Below are positions 47,371 to 55,193 of a stretch of DNA of 64,000 nucleotides, in pieces; the first letter of the stretch is position 1, and each line of letters opens with the position of its first letter. The notes below the pieces were generated by a model. The model was not told where the DNA came from and made no database searches. It worked only from the letters and a program-made list of their open reading frames with translations. Source of the DNA: Hyphomicrobiales bacterium (lineage in GTDB: Bacteria; Pseudomonadota; Alphaproteobacteria; Rhizobiales; Xanthobacteraceae). The DNA is taken from contig JAFKKN010000007.1 in assembly GCA_017305535.1 (NCBI GenBank), forward strand, positions 248,001 through 312,000, given 5' to 3'. A program made the translations under genes and the position numbers.

Positions 47371-48117
47371 ATGGCCTCGCCGGGCGTCGCCGCTGTCGAT
47401 CGCGCGCTGACGATCCTGTCCGCGTTCGATGGCGAACCAAATGCGTTGACGCTGGCGGCGTTGTCGCGCCGGACCGGCTTCTACAAAAGCACGCTGCTGC
47501 GTCTGATCGCGTCGTTGCAGGCGCACGGCTATGTGCTGCAATTGCCCGACGGCCGTTATCATCTCGGGCCGACGCCGTTCCGGCTCGGCGCGGTCTATCA
47601 GCGCGCCAATCATCTCTACGATCATGTGATGCCGGTGCTGCGCCAGCTCGTGGCGGCGGGTACTGAAAGCCCGTCGTTCCATGTGAGGCATGACGCCAAG
47701 CAGAGGCTGTGCGTGTTTCGCGTCGATTCCCAGCATTCGACGCTGGATCGTGTCGAGGCCGGCGCGCTGCTGCCGCTGGATCGCGGCGCGGCAGGAAAGG
47801 TGATCCTCGCGTTCGACGGCACTAAGGGTGAAACCTTCGACAGCATTCGTGATACTTTCGTGGCGCTGTCGTTCGGCGAGCGCGACCCCGATTGTGCCGG
47901 CATCGCTGCGCCGGTGTTCGGCGCCGATGGCCGGCTGGTCGGTGCACTGTCGGTGTCCGGCCCGAAGCCGCGCTTCACGCCCGATACGATTGCGGCCATG
48001 ACCGCGCAAGTGTTGCAGGGCGCGCTGCGGCTGACTCACGCGCTAGGCGGCCGCAATGATGCGATGGGGCGGGTCGCGGATAAAAGCAGCCAACAGATAG
48101 TGAGCGCATCGGTCTAG
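47371..48117 (+). CDS. IclR-family regulator
   Basis: A 248-residue regulator. The winged HTH is AVDRALTILSAFDGEPNALTLAALSRRTGFYKSTLLRLIASL. The effector domain contains SFHVRHDAKQRLCVFRVDS, the GAAGKVIL segment and GIAAPVFGADGRLVGALSVSGP, all typical of IclR. AAGGAG lies seven bases before the ATG and the gene is in line with the dehydrogenase, so it is probably cotranscribed and may control this second operon. Confidence 0.88.
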   Translation: MASPGVAAVDRALTILSAFDGEPNALTLAALSRRTGFYKSTLLRLIASLQAHGYVLQLPDGRYHLGPTPFRLGAVYQRANHLYDHVMPVLRQLVAAGTESPSFHVRHDAKQRLCVFRVDSQHSTLDRVEAGALLPLDRGAAGKVILAFDGTKGETFDSIRDTFVALSFGERDPDCAGIAAPVFGADGRLVGALSVSGPKPRFTPDTIAAMTAQVLQGALRLTHALGGRNDAMGRVADKSSQQIVSASV

Positions 48118-48120
48118 TCC

Positions 48121-48209
48121 GTCATGGCCGGGCTCGTCCCGGCCATCCACGTCTTTACAGATACGCAGCAAGAGAGACGTGGATGCCCGGGACAAGCCCG
48201 GGCATGACG
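48121..48209. repeat. Paired palindromic repeats (GGCCGGG family)
   Basis: GTCATGGCCGGGCTCGTCCC at left, CCATCCACGTCTT, then AGACGTGGATGCCCGGGACA to GGGCATGAC at right. Lies between two convergent IclR genes. Confidence 0.87.
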
Positions 48210-48249
48210 AAGAACATCGATCGTCAAATTATAAGACGAACGGAGAAAC

Positions 48250-49041
48250 TTACGCTGTTCCCCGCTCGCGGATCTTCGCGCCGAGCGCCAGTGCTTTCGA
48301 AAGCACCGCGCTGGTCGCGACGAGCGCATCGATGCGTTCCGGCAGCCGTTCGTTCATGATCCGCTGCAACGGCCCCGTCATCGCCAGCGCGTGCAGCACC
48401 ATGCCGTCCGGCAGCGTGACCGGAACGGCGATTGCAGCGAGGCCCTCGTCGATCTCGCCGATGCAGGTCGCGTAGCCGCGTTCGCGCACGGTTTGCAACT
48501 CCGATTCCACCCAGGCCAGATCGTTACGGGTATTGGCGGTGACGATCGGCAACGGTTGCGCCAGCGCCTGCGCCAAGGTCGCATCGTCCTGATAGGCCAT
48601 GATGGCTTTCGCCGACGCCGCCGCGTTGACCGGCATTTCGATGCCGGGCTGCACATAGCCGCGCCAGCGTACGTCCGGTGATTGCGACACCGCGACGACG
48701 ATGCGCCCGCCGGCGAGCCGCGTCAGGTAACAGGTCTCGCCCCAGTCTTCGATGATCTGCCGCAGATGCGGCCCGCTCAGTGTCGCCAGCCAGTCGTCGT
48801 CGACGGTGGCGTGCACCAGTCGCGTCAGCCGTTCGCCGAGATCGTAAGCGCGACCGCCGACGGCTTCGCGCGCGAGGCCGGCTTTCACCAGACCTTTCAG
48901 CAAGCGATGCGCGGTGGTTTTCGGCAGCGCCAGCATCGACGAGACGTCGCCGAGCGTCAGCGCGCCGGGAAAAGCGGCCACCAGTTCCAGCACGTCCATG
49001 TAGCGGCCGAGCGGTCCCGGCGATGCATCGTCTGTCGTCAT
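48250..49041 (-). CDS. IclR-family regulator
   Basis: A 263-residue IclR regulator. The HTH region is VLELVAAFPGALTLGDVSSMLALPKTTAHRLLKGLVKAGL; the effector domain holds ETCYLTRLAGGRIVVAVSQSP, NAAASAKAIMAY and GLAAIAVPVTLPDGMVLHALAMTGP. It is divergent from the aminotransferase-hyuB-hyuA operon, with two palindromes in the shared promoter region, so these genes are its likely target. Confidence 0.89.
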   Translation of the reverse strand: MTTDDASPGPLGRYMDVLELVAAFPGALTLGDVSSMLALPKTTAHRLLKGLVKAGLAREAVGGRAYDLGERLTRLVHATVDDDWLATLSGPHLRQIIEDWGETCYLTRLAGGRIVVAVSQSPDVRWRGYVQPGIEMPVNAAASAKAIMAYQDDATLAQALAQPLPIVTANTRNDLAWVESELQTVRERGYATCIGEIDEGLAAIAVPVTLPDGMVLHALAMTGPLQRIMNERLPERIDALVATSAVLSKALALGAKIRERGTA

Positions 49042-49092
49042 GGTCCTGCGCGGTTGCCGTCGAGTCAGCCTTGACTCCGGAAAGCTTGCTTT

Positions 49093-49133
49093 ATATCGTT
49101 TCGATATCCTGAATGCAATTCCGAATTTCGGAA
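49093..49133. promoter_or_regulatory. Two palindromic operators, IclR / aminotransferase promoter region
   Basis: ATATCG-TTT-CGATAT (49093-49107) and TTCCGAA-T-TTCGGAA (49119-49133), both perfect, in the 143 bases between the divergent genes. The second resembles the short A/T-centred palindromes bound by IclR proteins. Confidence 0.65.
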
Positions 49134-49184
49134 CAAAAATGATCCCGCCCCTCGATGAAGCGCGGCGCGATCGGGAGGCGCGAG

Positions 49185-50501
49185 ATGTACCCGGACCCGA
49201 ATTCGAAATCGCAGGCGCTCTACAACCGCGCGCTCGGCAGCTTGCCCGGTGGCAACTCGCGCACCACGGTGTTCATGAAGCCGTATCCGATCTACGCCGC
49301 GCGCGGCGAGGGCTGCCGCGTCACCGATCTCGACGGCAACGTCTTCATCGACTGCATCAACAATTTCGCGTCGCTGATTCACGGCCACGCTCATCCGAAA
49401 CTGGTGAAGGCCGCGACCGATCAGATGATGCTCGGCTCCGCCTTTGGCCTCCCGACCGAAGCCGAGGTCGATCTCGCGGAGTTGCTGACGTCGCGTCTTG
49501 CCTCGGTCGATCAGGTGCGCTTCGCCAATTCCGGCACCGAGGCGGTGATGATGGCGCTGAAGGCGGCGCGTGCGTTCACCGGCCGGCCGAAGATCGCCAA
49601 ATGCGAAGGTGCCTATCACGGCTCCTACGACTACGCCGAGGTCAGCCTCGATCCGACGCCGGAGGCGTGGGGCCGCAACGCGCCGGTGTCGGTGGCCTAT
49701 GCAAAGGGCACGCCGGAGAATGTGCTGGCCGACGTGCTGACGATTCCGTTCAACGATCCGGAAGCGGCGGTGTCCTTGATCCGCGAGCACGGTCCCGAAC
49801 TCGCCTGCGTGCTGGTCGATCCGATGCCGAACCGCGCTGGCCTCGTGCCGGCCGACAAGGCCTACATCGAAGCGCTGCGCGCGGTGACGCGCGAGGTCGG
49901 CGCGTTGTTGATTTTCGACGAAGTGATCTCGTTCCGCCTCGGCTATCATGGCGCGCAAGGGCTGTGGGATGCCGATCCCGATCTCACCGCGCTCGGCAAG
50001 ATCATGGGCGGCGGTTTTCCGGTCGGCGCCATCGGCGGCCGCACGGACGTGATGGCGGTGTTCGATCCGCGCCACGGCAAGCCGGCGCTGCCGCACGGTG
50101 GCACCTTCTCCGCCAATCCGGTGACGATGCGCGCCGGGCTCGCGGCGATGCAATTGCTGGACGAAGCGATGTTCAAGCGGCTCGAGGCCATCGGCGACGC
50201 GGTGCGCGGCGGCATCGACGCCGCCTTCCGCAAGCACGGTGTGCCGGGGCGCACGGTGGGGCGCGGTTCGCTGCTGAAGATACACTTCGCCGAGCACGAC
50301 ATCCGCGACTATCGCTCAGCCTATCTGAACGAGCAGGAAGCGAAGCGGCAGGCGGTGTTCAACACCGGGCTGCTCGATCGCGGCATCCTCTGCGCCGGCT
50401 ACGGGTTGATGGCGCTGTCGACGCCGATGAGCGATGCGGACGTCGAGGCCATCGTCAGCGCCGCCGACGCAGCGATGGCGGACGTTGCCGCTCGGGCTTG
50501 A
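49185..50501 (+). CDS. Class III aminotransferase (glutamate-1-semialdehyde aminomutase-like)
   Basis: A 438-residue PLP enzyme of fold type I. It has SLPGGNSRTTVFMKPYPIYAARG at the start, FANSGTEAVMMALKAARAFTGRPKIAKCEGAYHG for the cofactor phosphate site, LLIFDEVISFRLGYHG with the PLP aspartate, and the Schiff-base lysine in TALGKIMGGGFPVGAIGG. It resembles HemL but stands in a catabolic operon, so a transaminase or mutase acting on an amino-acid derivative is more likely than haem synthesis. GGGAGG lies six bases before ATG 49185. Confidence 0.88.
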   Translation: MYPDPNSKSQALYNRALGSLPGGNSRTTVFMKPYPIYAARGEGCRVTDLDGNVFIDCINNFASLIHGHAHPKLVKAATDQMMLGSAFGLPTEAEVDLAELLTSRLASVDQVRFANSGTEAVMMALKAARAFTGRPKIAKCEGAYHGSYDYAEVSLDPTPEAWGRNAPVSVAYAKGTPENVLADVLTIPFNDPEAAVSLIREHGPELACVLVDPMPNRAGLVPADKAYIEALRAVTREVGALLIFDEVISFRLGYHGAQGLWDADPDLTALGKIMGGGFPVGAIGGRTDVMAVFDPRHGKPALPHGGTFSANPVTMRAGLAAMQLLDEAMFKRLEAIGDAVRGGIDAAFRKHGVPGRTVGRGSLLKIHFAEHDIRDYRSAYLNEQEAKRQAVFNTGLLDRGILCAGYGLMALSTPMSDADVEAIVSAADAAMADVAARA

Positions 50502-50559
50502 TCCGCCGCGCGTCCCTTCATCTCAACGAACCAATCCCCGCAAGCGAGCGAGGCACATC

Positions 50560-52230
50560 ATGTCCGCGACCATCGATCCGATCACGCGCTCCGTTGTTCA
50601 GCATCGGCTGAGTTCGATCGTTGCCGAAATGGGCGAGGCGATGCTGCGCACGTCCTATTCGCAGATTCTCAATTCGAGCCGCGATTTCTCGCTGGCGATC
50701 TGCGACACCAAGGGCCGGCTGATCGCGCAGGCCGATCACATCCCGGTGCATGTCGGCGCGCTGCCGTGGGCGGCGCGCGCCATCGAGGAGCGCTTCAGCA
50801 ACTTCAAGCCCGGCGACGTGCTGCTGCTCAACGATCCCTATCACGGCGGCAGCCATCTGCCCGATCTCACCGCGTTCGTGCCGGTGTTCGATGGCGAACG
50901 GCGGATGTATTGGGCCATCGTACGCGCGCACCAGAGCGACATCGGCGGCGCGACCCATGGCGGCTACAATCCGACGGCCTCCGAGATTTATCAGGAAGGC
51001 CTGCGCGTCCCGCCGATCTTCCTCTATGAGGCGGGCAAGCTGCGCGATGACATTCTCGACATGCTGGCGCTCAACGTGCGTAACTCGCGCGACTTCCGCG
51101 GCGATCTCGCCGCCATGGTCGGCGCGGCGCGGCTGGGCGAACGTCGCCTGCTGCGGCTGTTCGATGAATTCGGCGGCGCGACGGTGGAGCGCGCGGTGGA
51201 TGCCATTCTCGACGCCGCCGAGCAGCAGACCCGCGCGGTGGTGTCGACCTGGAAGGACGGCGTGTTTCACGGCGAAGCCTTTCTCGACGACGACGGCTCC
51301 GGCGGCCGCGAGAACATCCGCATCAGTGCCAAGGTGACCAAGCGCGGCGGCGAGGTGGAAGTCGATCTCTCCGACTCCGATCCGCAATCGACGCGCTTCG
51401 TGAATTCGTCCCACGCCAACATGCAGGCTGCGGTGGCGATGGCTTTCGCCTATCTGATCGATCCCGACATTCCGAAGAACGATGGCTGCCTGCGCGCGCT
51501 GAAGGTGATCGCGAAGCAAGGCACTATCGTCTGGGCCGATCCCGGCCGACCGGTAACGCTCTGCACCAGTCATCCGTCGAACGAAATCGTCGAAGCCATC
51601 GTCAAGGCGTTGTCGGCATCATGCCCGGAGCGCGCGATGGCCGGCTGGAGCCGCCGCTTCCGCATCGCCATTCAGGGCGAGGACCCACGCACCGGCCGCA
51701 ACTTCATCTGGCACATGTTTCAGGCGCGGCCCGGTGGCGGCGCGTCGTCGCAAGGCGACGGCTGGTCGTCGATCGGCGAGTGGCACACCGTCGGCGGCAT
51801 CAAGTTCGGCAGTCTCGAAGTCGCGGAGGTGCGCTTTCCGCTGCACTTCCGCCATCACGAATTCCTCGCGGATTCCGGCGGCGACGGCAAACATCGCGGC
51901 GGTCTCGGCGTCGCGCTCGATCTGGTGATGGAGACGCAGACAGTCGCGCTCGCCAACACCGCCGGTGAAGGCACGCGGCATCGCGCCACCGGAATGCTCG
52001 GTGGCAGTGACGGCGAACCGCATCGCTATCGGCTGATCTCGGAAGGGCGCGAGCCGCGCGTGCTGCGCACCAAGGAAGTCGGCATTGAAATTCATCCCGG
52101 CGATTGGTTCGAGATACGCTCGTCCGGCGGCGGCGGCTGGGGCGATCCGGCGGAGCGCTCGCAAGCCGCGCGCGCGCGCGACGCGGAGCAGGGACTGGTG
52201 AGCGACAACACGACGAAGGCGGGTGCGTGA
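50560..52230 (+). CDS. Hydantoinase B / oxoprolinase subunit B family protein
   Basis: A 556-residue HyuB-type subunit. The start DPITRSVVQHRLSSIVAEMGEAMLRTSYSQ, then LNDPYHGGSHLPDLTAFVPVF, VRAHQSDIGGATHGGYNPTA and the late GDGKHRGGLGVALDLVM are conserved in the family. With HyuA it forms ATP-dependent hydantoinase, 5-oxoprolinase or acetophenone-carboxylase-like enzymes. The order HyuB then HyuA, with HyuA following directly, indicates one complex. Confidence 0.92.
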   Translation: MSATIDPITRSVVQHRLSSIVAEMGEAMLRTSYSQILNSSRDFSLAICDTKGRLIAQADHIPVHVGALPWAARAIEERFSNFKPGDVLLLNDPYHGGSHLPDLTAFVPVFDGERRMYWAIVRAHQSDIGGATHGGYNPTASEIYQEGLRVPPIFLYEAGKLRDDILDMLALNVRNSRDFRGDLAAMVGAARLGERRLLRLFDEFGGATVERAVDAILDAAEQQTRAVVSTWKDGVFHGEAFLDDDGSGGRENIRISAKVTKRGGEVEVDLSDSDPQSTRFVNSSHANMQAAVAMAFAYLIDPDIPKNDGCLRALKVIAKQGTIVWADPGRPVTLCTSHPSNEIVEAIVKALSASCPERAMAGWSRRFRIAIQGEDPRTGRNFIWHMFQARPGGGASSQGDGWSSIGEWHTVGGIKFGSLEVAEVRFPLHFRHHEFLADSGGDGKHRGGLGVALDLVMETQTVALANTAGEGTRHRATGMLGGSDGEPHRYRLISEGREPRVLRTKEVGIEIHPGDWFEIRSSGGGGWGDPAERSQAARARDAEQGLVSDNTTKAGA

Positions 52231-52232
52231 CG

Positions 52233-54275
52233 ATGTATACGATTGGCGTTGACGTTGGCGGCACCTACACGGACCTCGTCGCCATTGACGAGCGTGGGCA
52301 TACGATCTTCGCGAAATCGCCCTCGACTCCGGCGGATCAATCCATCGGCGTGATGGCGGGACTCGAGGAACTGGCGCGGCGGCTCGGCCTGAGCCGCGCC
52401 GACATGCTGGCGGCGGCGACGCGCCTCGTGCACGGTACTACAGTCGCGACCAACGCGCTCCTGGAGCGCAAGGGCGCGAAGGTGGCGCTGGTCACCACCG
52501 AAGGCCATCGCGATATCATCGAGATGCGCGAAGGCTTGAAGGACAATCGTTACGATCTGCGCTCGCCGCCGCCGGAGCCGCTGGTGCCGCGCGAACGGCG
52601 CCTCACGGTGCGCGAGCGCATCAAGGCCAACGGCGATGTGCTGATCCCGCTCGACGAGGTCTCCGCGAATGAAGTGATCGCCGCGATCCGCGCATCCGGC
52701 GCGCAATCGGTGGCGATCTGTTTCCTGCACGCCTATCGCAATCCGGCGCACGAAATCGCGATGGCCGAGCGCATCGCGCGCGAACTGCCGGACGTGAACG
52801 TCTCGCGCTCCAGCGACGTGCTGCCGCAGATTCTCGAATTCGAACGCTTCTCCACCACGGTGGTGAACGCCTATGTCGCGCCGCCGGTGCGGCGTTATCT
52901 TACCAGCCTCGAAGCGCGGCTGCGCGAGGCGGGGCTTAAATCGAGCGTCTTCATCATTCTCTCCCATGGCGGTATGGCGCCGATCGAGGAAGCGGCAAGG
53001 CTCGCCGCCGGCACCGTGCTGTCCGGCCCCGCCGGCGGCATCTCCGGTTGCCAGCGCTGCGCGGAGTTGCTCGGCATTCCCGATCTGGTGCCGTTCGACA
53101 TGGGCGGCACCTCGACTGACATCTCGCTGATCTCCGACGGCCGCGCCGCGTTGTCGGCGGCGGGTGCGCTGGCGGGCCAGCGCATCGCGTTGCGCAGCCT
53201 CGATATCACCAGCATCGCGGCGGGCGGCGGTTCTATCGCCGATGTCGATGCCGGCGGCACTTTTCACGTCGGCCCGGAAAGCGCCGGATCGGTGCCGGGC
53301 CCGGCGTGCTACGGCAACGGCGGCACCGACGTGGCCGTCACCGACGCCAATGTCGTGCTCGGTTATCTCGACGCCGACGCCTTCATGGGTGGCCAACGGC
53401 CGCTCGACCGCGCGGCGTCCGACGCCGCGATGGATCGCCTCGCGGCGAAACTCGGCCTGTCGCGCGATGCGGCGGCGGCGGGCGTCTATCGCATGATCAA
53501 CCTGAAGATGGCGGACGGCATCCGCCTCACCACGTTGCGGCGCGGCGTCGATCCGCGACGCTTCACGCTGCTGTCGTTTGGTGGCGCGGCGGGGCTGCAT
53601 TGCGTGGAGGTCGCGCGCGAACTCGAGATCAAGCGCATCGTGGTGCCGACCGCCGCGTCGGTGCTCTCGGCATGGGGCATGCTGACCAGCGACCTGCGCT
53701 ACGAGGTCAGCCGCACCTATCTCGATTCCGGCAAGCGCATTCAGTCGTCCGAGGTGCGGGCGCTGTTCGCGGAATTGGAAGCGCAGGCGGCGGGGCGATT
53801 GCGATCATGGTTCGACGGACCGATGACGATCCAGCGCTCGGCGGAGATGCGCTACGGCGAACAGATTTTCGAGATCGACGTGCCGCTCGACGGACTCGAC
53901 ATGGACGATCCCGCGCTCGCCGCGCGGATCGAGGAACGTTTCCATTGCCGCCACGAAGATCTCTACACCTACGCTTCGCCGGATCAGGAAGTGGTGTTCG
54001 TCAACGCACGCGTCGCCGCCGTCGGCGCGGTGACGCGCGGCAATGACGACGTGAAACCGGCCCCCGCCACCGCGCCGCCTCAACCGAAATCGAAACGCAA
54101 GGCGTTCTTCGGCGCCTGGCGCGAGGTGCCGGTCTACGCGATGGACCGGCTCGCGCCCAGCCACACGCTCGAAGGCCCGGCCATCGTCGAAGCCGAAACC
54201 ACGACGGTGGTGCTCAACGACGGCGACCGCGCCCGGGTGAATGAGCTTGGGTGGCTGGATATCCGGTTGGGGTGA
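52233..54275 (+). CDS. Hydantoinase A / oxoprolinase subunit A family protein
   Basis: A 680-residue ATP-binding subunit with the actin/hexokinase-like fold. The phosphate-1 motif is IGVDVGGTYTDLVAID; LVHGTTVATNALLERKGAKVALVTTEGHRDIIE and VPFDMGGTSTDISLI follow; the C-terminal third carries the LEGPAIVEAETTTVVL hinge. It probably phosphorylates a cyclic amide or ketone during hydrolysis or carboxylation with HyuB. A GTG six bases earlier overlaps the HyuB stop and could be the true start. Substrate unknown; the aminotransferase in front suggests an amino-acid-derived ring. Confidence 0.92.
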   Translation: MYTIGVDVGGTYTDLVAIDERGHTIFAKSPSTPADQSIGVMAGLEELARRLGLSRADMLAAATRLVHGTTVATNALLERKGAKVALVTTEGHRDIIEMREGLKDNRYDLRSPPPEPLVPRERRLTVRERIKANGDVLIPLDEVSANEVIAAIRASGAQSVAICFLHAYRNPAHEIAMAERIARELPDVNVSRSSDVLPQILEFERFSTTVVNAYVAPPVRRYLTSLEARLREAGLKSSVFIILSHGGMAPIEEAARLAAGTVLSGPAGGISGCQRCAELLGIPDLVPFDMGGTSTDISLISDGRAALSAAGALAGQRIALRSLDITSIAAGGGSIADVDAGGTFHVGPESAGSVPGPACYGNGGTDVAVTDANVVLGYLDADAFMGGQRPLDRAASDAAMDRLAAKLGLSRDAAAAGVYRMINLKMADGIRLTTLRRGVDPRRFTLLSFGGAAGLHCVEVARELEIKRIVVPTAASVLSAWGMLTSDLRYEVSRTYLDSGKRIQSSEVRALFAELEAQAAGRLRSWFDGPMTIQRSAEMRYGEQIFEIDVPLDGLDMDDPALAARIEERFHCRHEDLYTYASPDQEVVFVNARVAAVGAVTRGNDDVKPAPATAPPQPKSKRKAFFGAWREVPVYAMDRLAPSHTLEGPAIVEAETTTVVLNDGDRARVNELGWLDIRLG

Positions 54276-54323
54276 GTGTCACTCCGAGTCTCGCCAACTG
54301 ACTCAGCGTCGTCCTTGTTCAGC

Positions 54324-54456
54324 GTCGTCCCCGCGCAGGCGGGGACCCAGACTCCGTGTCGCTGACGATGTGGGCAGCGCTCATGACCCTTTAATCGAGC
54401 GTCATGCGCACCACGACCGCCAGGGGTTATGGGTCCCCGCCTGCGCGGGGACGACG
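54324..54456. repeat. Paired palindromic repeats (CCCCGCGCAGGCGGGG variant)
   Basis: GTCGTCCCCGCGCAGGCGGG at left and the inverted GGGTCCCCGCCTGCGCGGGG at 54431 at right. The loop is GCAG instead of GAAG, so this pair is a sub-variant in which both halves changed together. Confidence 0.85.
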
Positions 54457-54475
54457 GCTTTCGTATTGCACGCCC

Positions 54476-55105
54476 CTACCGTTTCCGCGTCGGCTTCGCC
54501 ACGCAGGCGTCGATCAGCGCGGTGGCGGCGGCAAGCGCCGATTGCGCGGGGCCGGAGGCCGATTGCTGGCCGGTGACGTAGACACCCTCGATCAGCAGCA
54601 TCAGGCCGTCGCCGAGCATGCGCGGATCGCGCGCGCCCATCTCAGTTGCGAGTTCGCGCAGCCGTTGCCGTAACGCCTTCTTGTGCGTTTCCGCCACCAA
54701 GCGCGCAGGGTGCGTGTGGCCGGGATATTCGACGGCAGCGTTAGACAAGCCACAGCCGCGATAGCCGTCCTTCACCGCGCGGTTCGCCAGTTCACGAATG
54801 TAGGCCAGCACATGCGTCCGCGCGTCGGGTGGGCTCTTGCCGCCGGGCTTCTCGAAGCGCGGCCAGAACTCGCGGTCGTAGTCGAAGAGGTACGCGGCGG
54901 CGAGATCGTCCTTGGAGGGGAAAGCGCGATACAGGCTCGGCTTGGTGACGCCGGCGCGGTTGACGATTTCGTCGACGCCGACGGCGCGGATGCCCTCGCG
55001 GTAAAACAGCTCGCGGGCGGAAGCCCGAATCCGCTCCGCCGCGCGCGGCGGCTGCGCCGGGGCGTCCGGCTTGCTGGTGTTCCGGTTCGGCGTGGTTCGG
55101 CTCAC
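54476..55105 (-). CDS. TetR-family transcriptional regulator
   Basis: A 209-residue regulator. The HTH is ERIRASARELFYREGIRAVGVDEIVNRAGVTKPSLYRAFPSKDDLAAAYL, the classical TetR block. The ligand domain includes DGYRGCGLSNAAVEYPG and LMLLIEGVYVTGQQS. It starts with GTG. It is divergent from the MFS gene, with a perfect palindrome in front of it, and most likely represses that transporter and itself. Confidence 0.9.
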   Translation of the reverse strand: MSRTTPNRNTSKPDAPAQPPRAAERIRASARELFYREGIRAVGVDEIVNRAGVTKPSLYRAFPSKDDLAAAYLFDYDREFWPRFEKPGGKSPPDARTHVLAYIRELANRAVKDGYRGCGLSNAAVEYPGHTHPARLVAETHKKALRQRLRELATEMGARDPRMLGDGLMLLIEGVYVTGQQSASGPAQSALAAATALIDACVAKPTRKR

Positions 55106-55142
55106 GATATCCTGCTCGGCACGAATGACGGCTTGACAATGT

Positions 55143-55191
55143 TACCGATCGGTACGTATGGTCCACGCCCGATCAGACGTACCGGTTAGTA
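55143..55191. promoter_or_regulatory. TetR operators between TetR and MFS genes
   Basis: Perfect 12-bp palindrome TACCGATCGGTA at 55143-55154 and a related, imperfect site TACCGGTTAGTA at 55180-55191 that ends two bases before the MFS start. TACCG-x-T-x-x-GTA is common to both. Confidence 0.7.
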
Positions 55192-55193
55192 AC

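Noticed and set aside
49185-50501. Calling the aminotransferase hemL
   Set aside because: The sequence is HemL-like, but the operon context is catabolic and under an IclR gene, so a haem role is unlikely.
49040-50611. A plus-strand open frame of 523 codons over the aminotransferase
   Set aside because: It is the +1 shadow of the aminotransferase frame, rich in Arg and lacking any family pattern.
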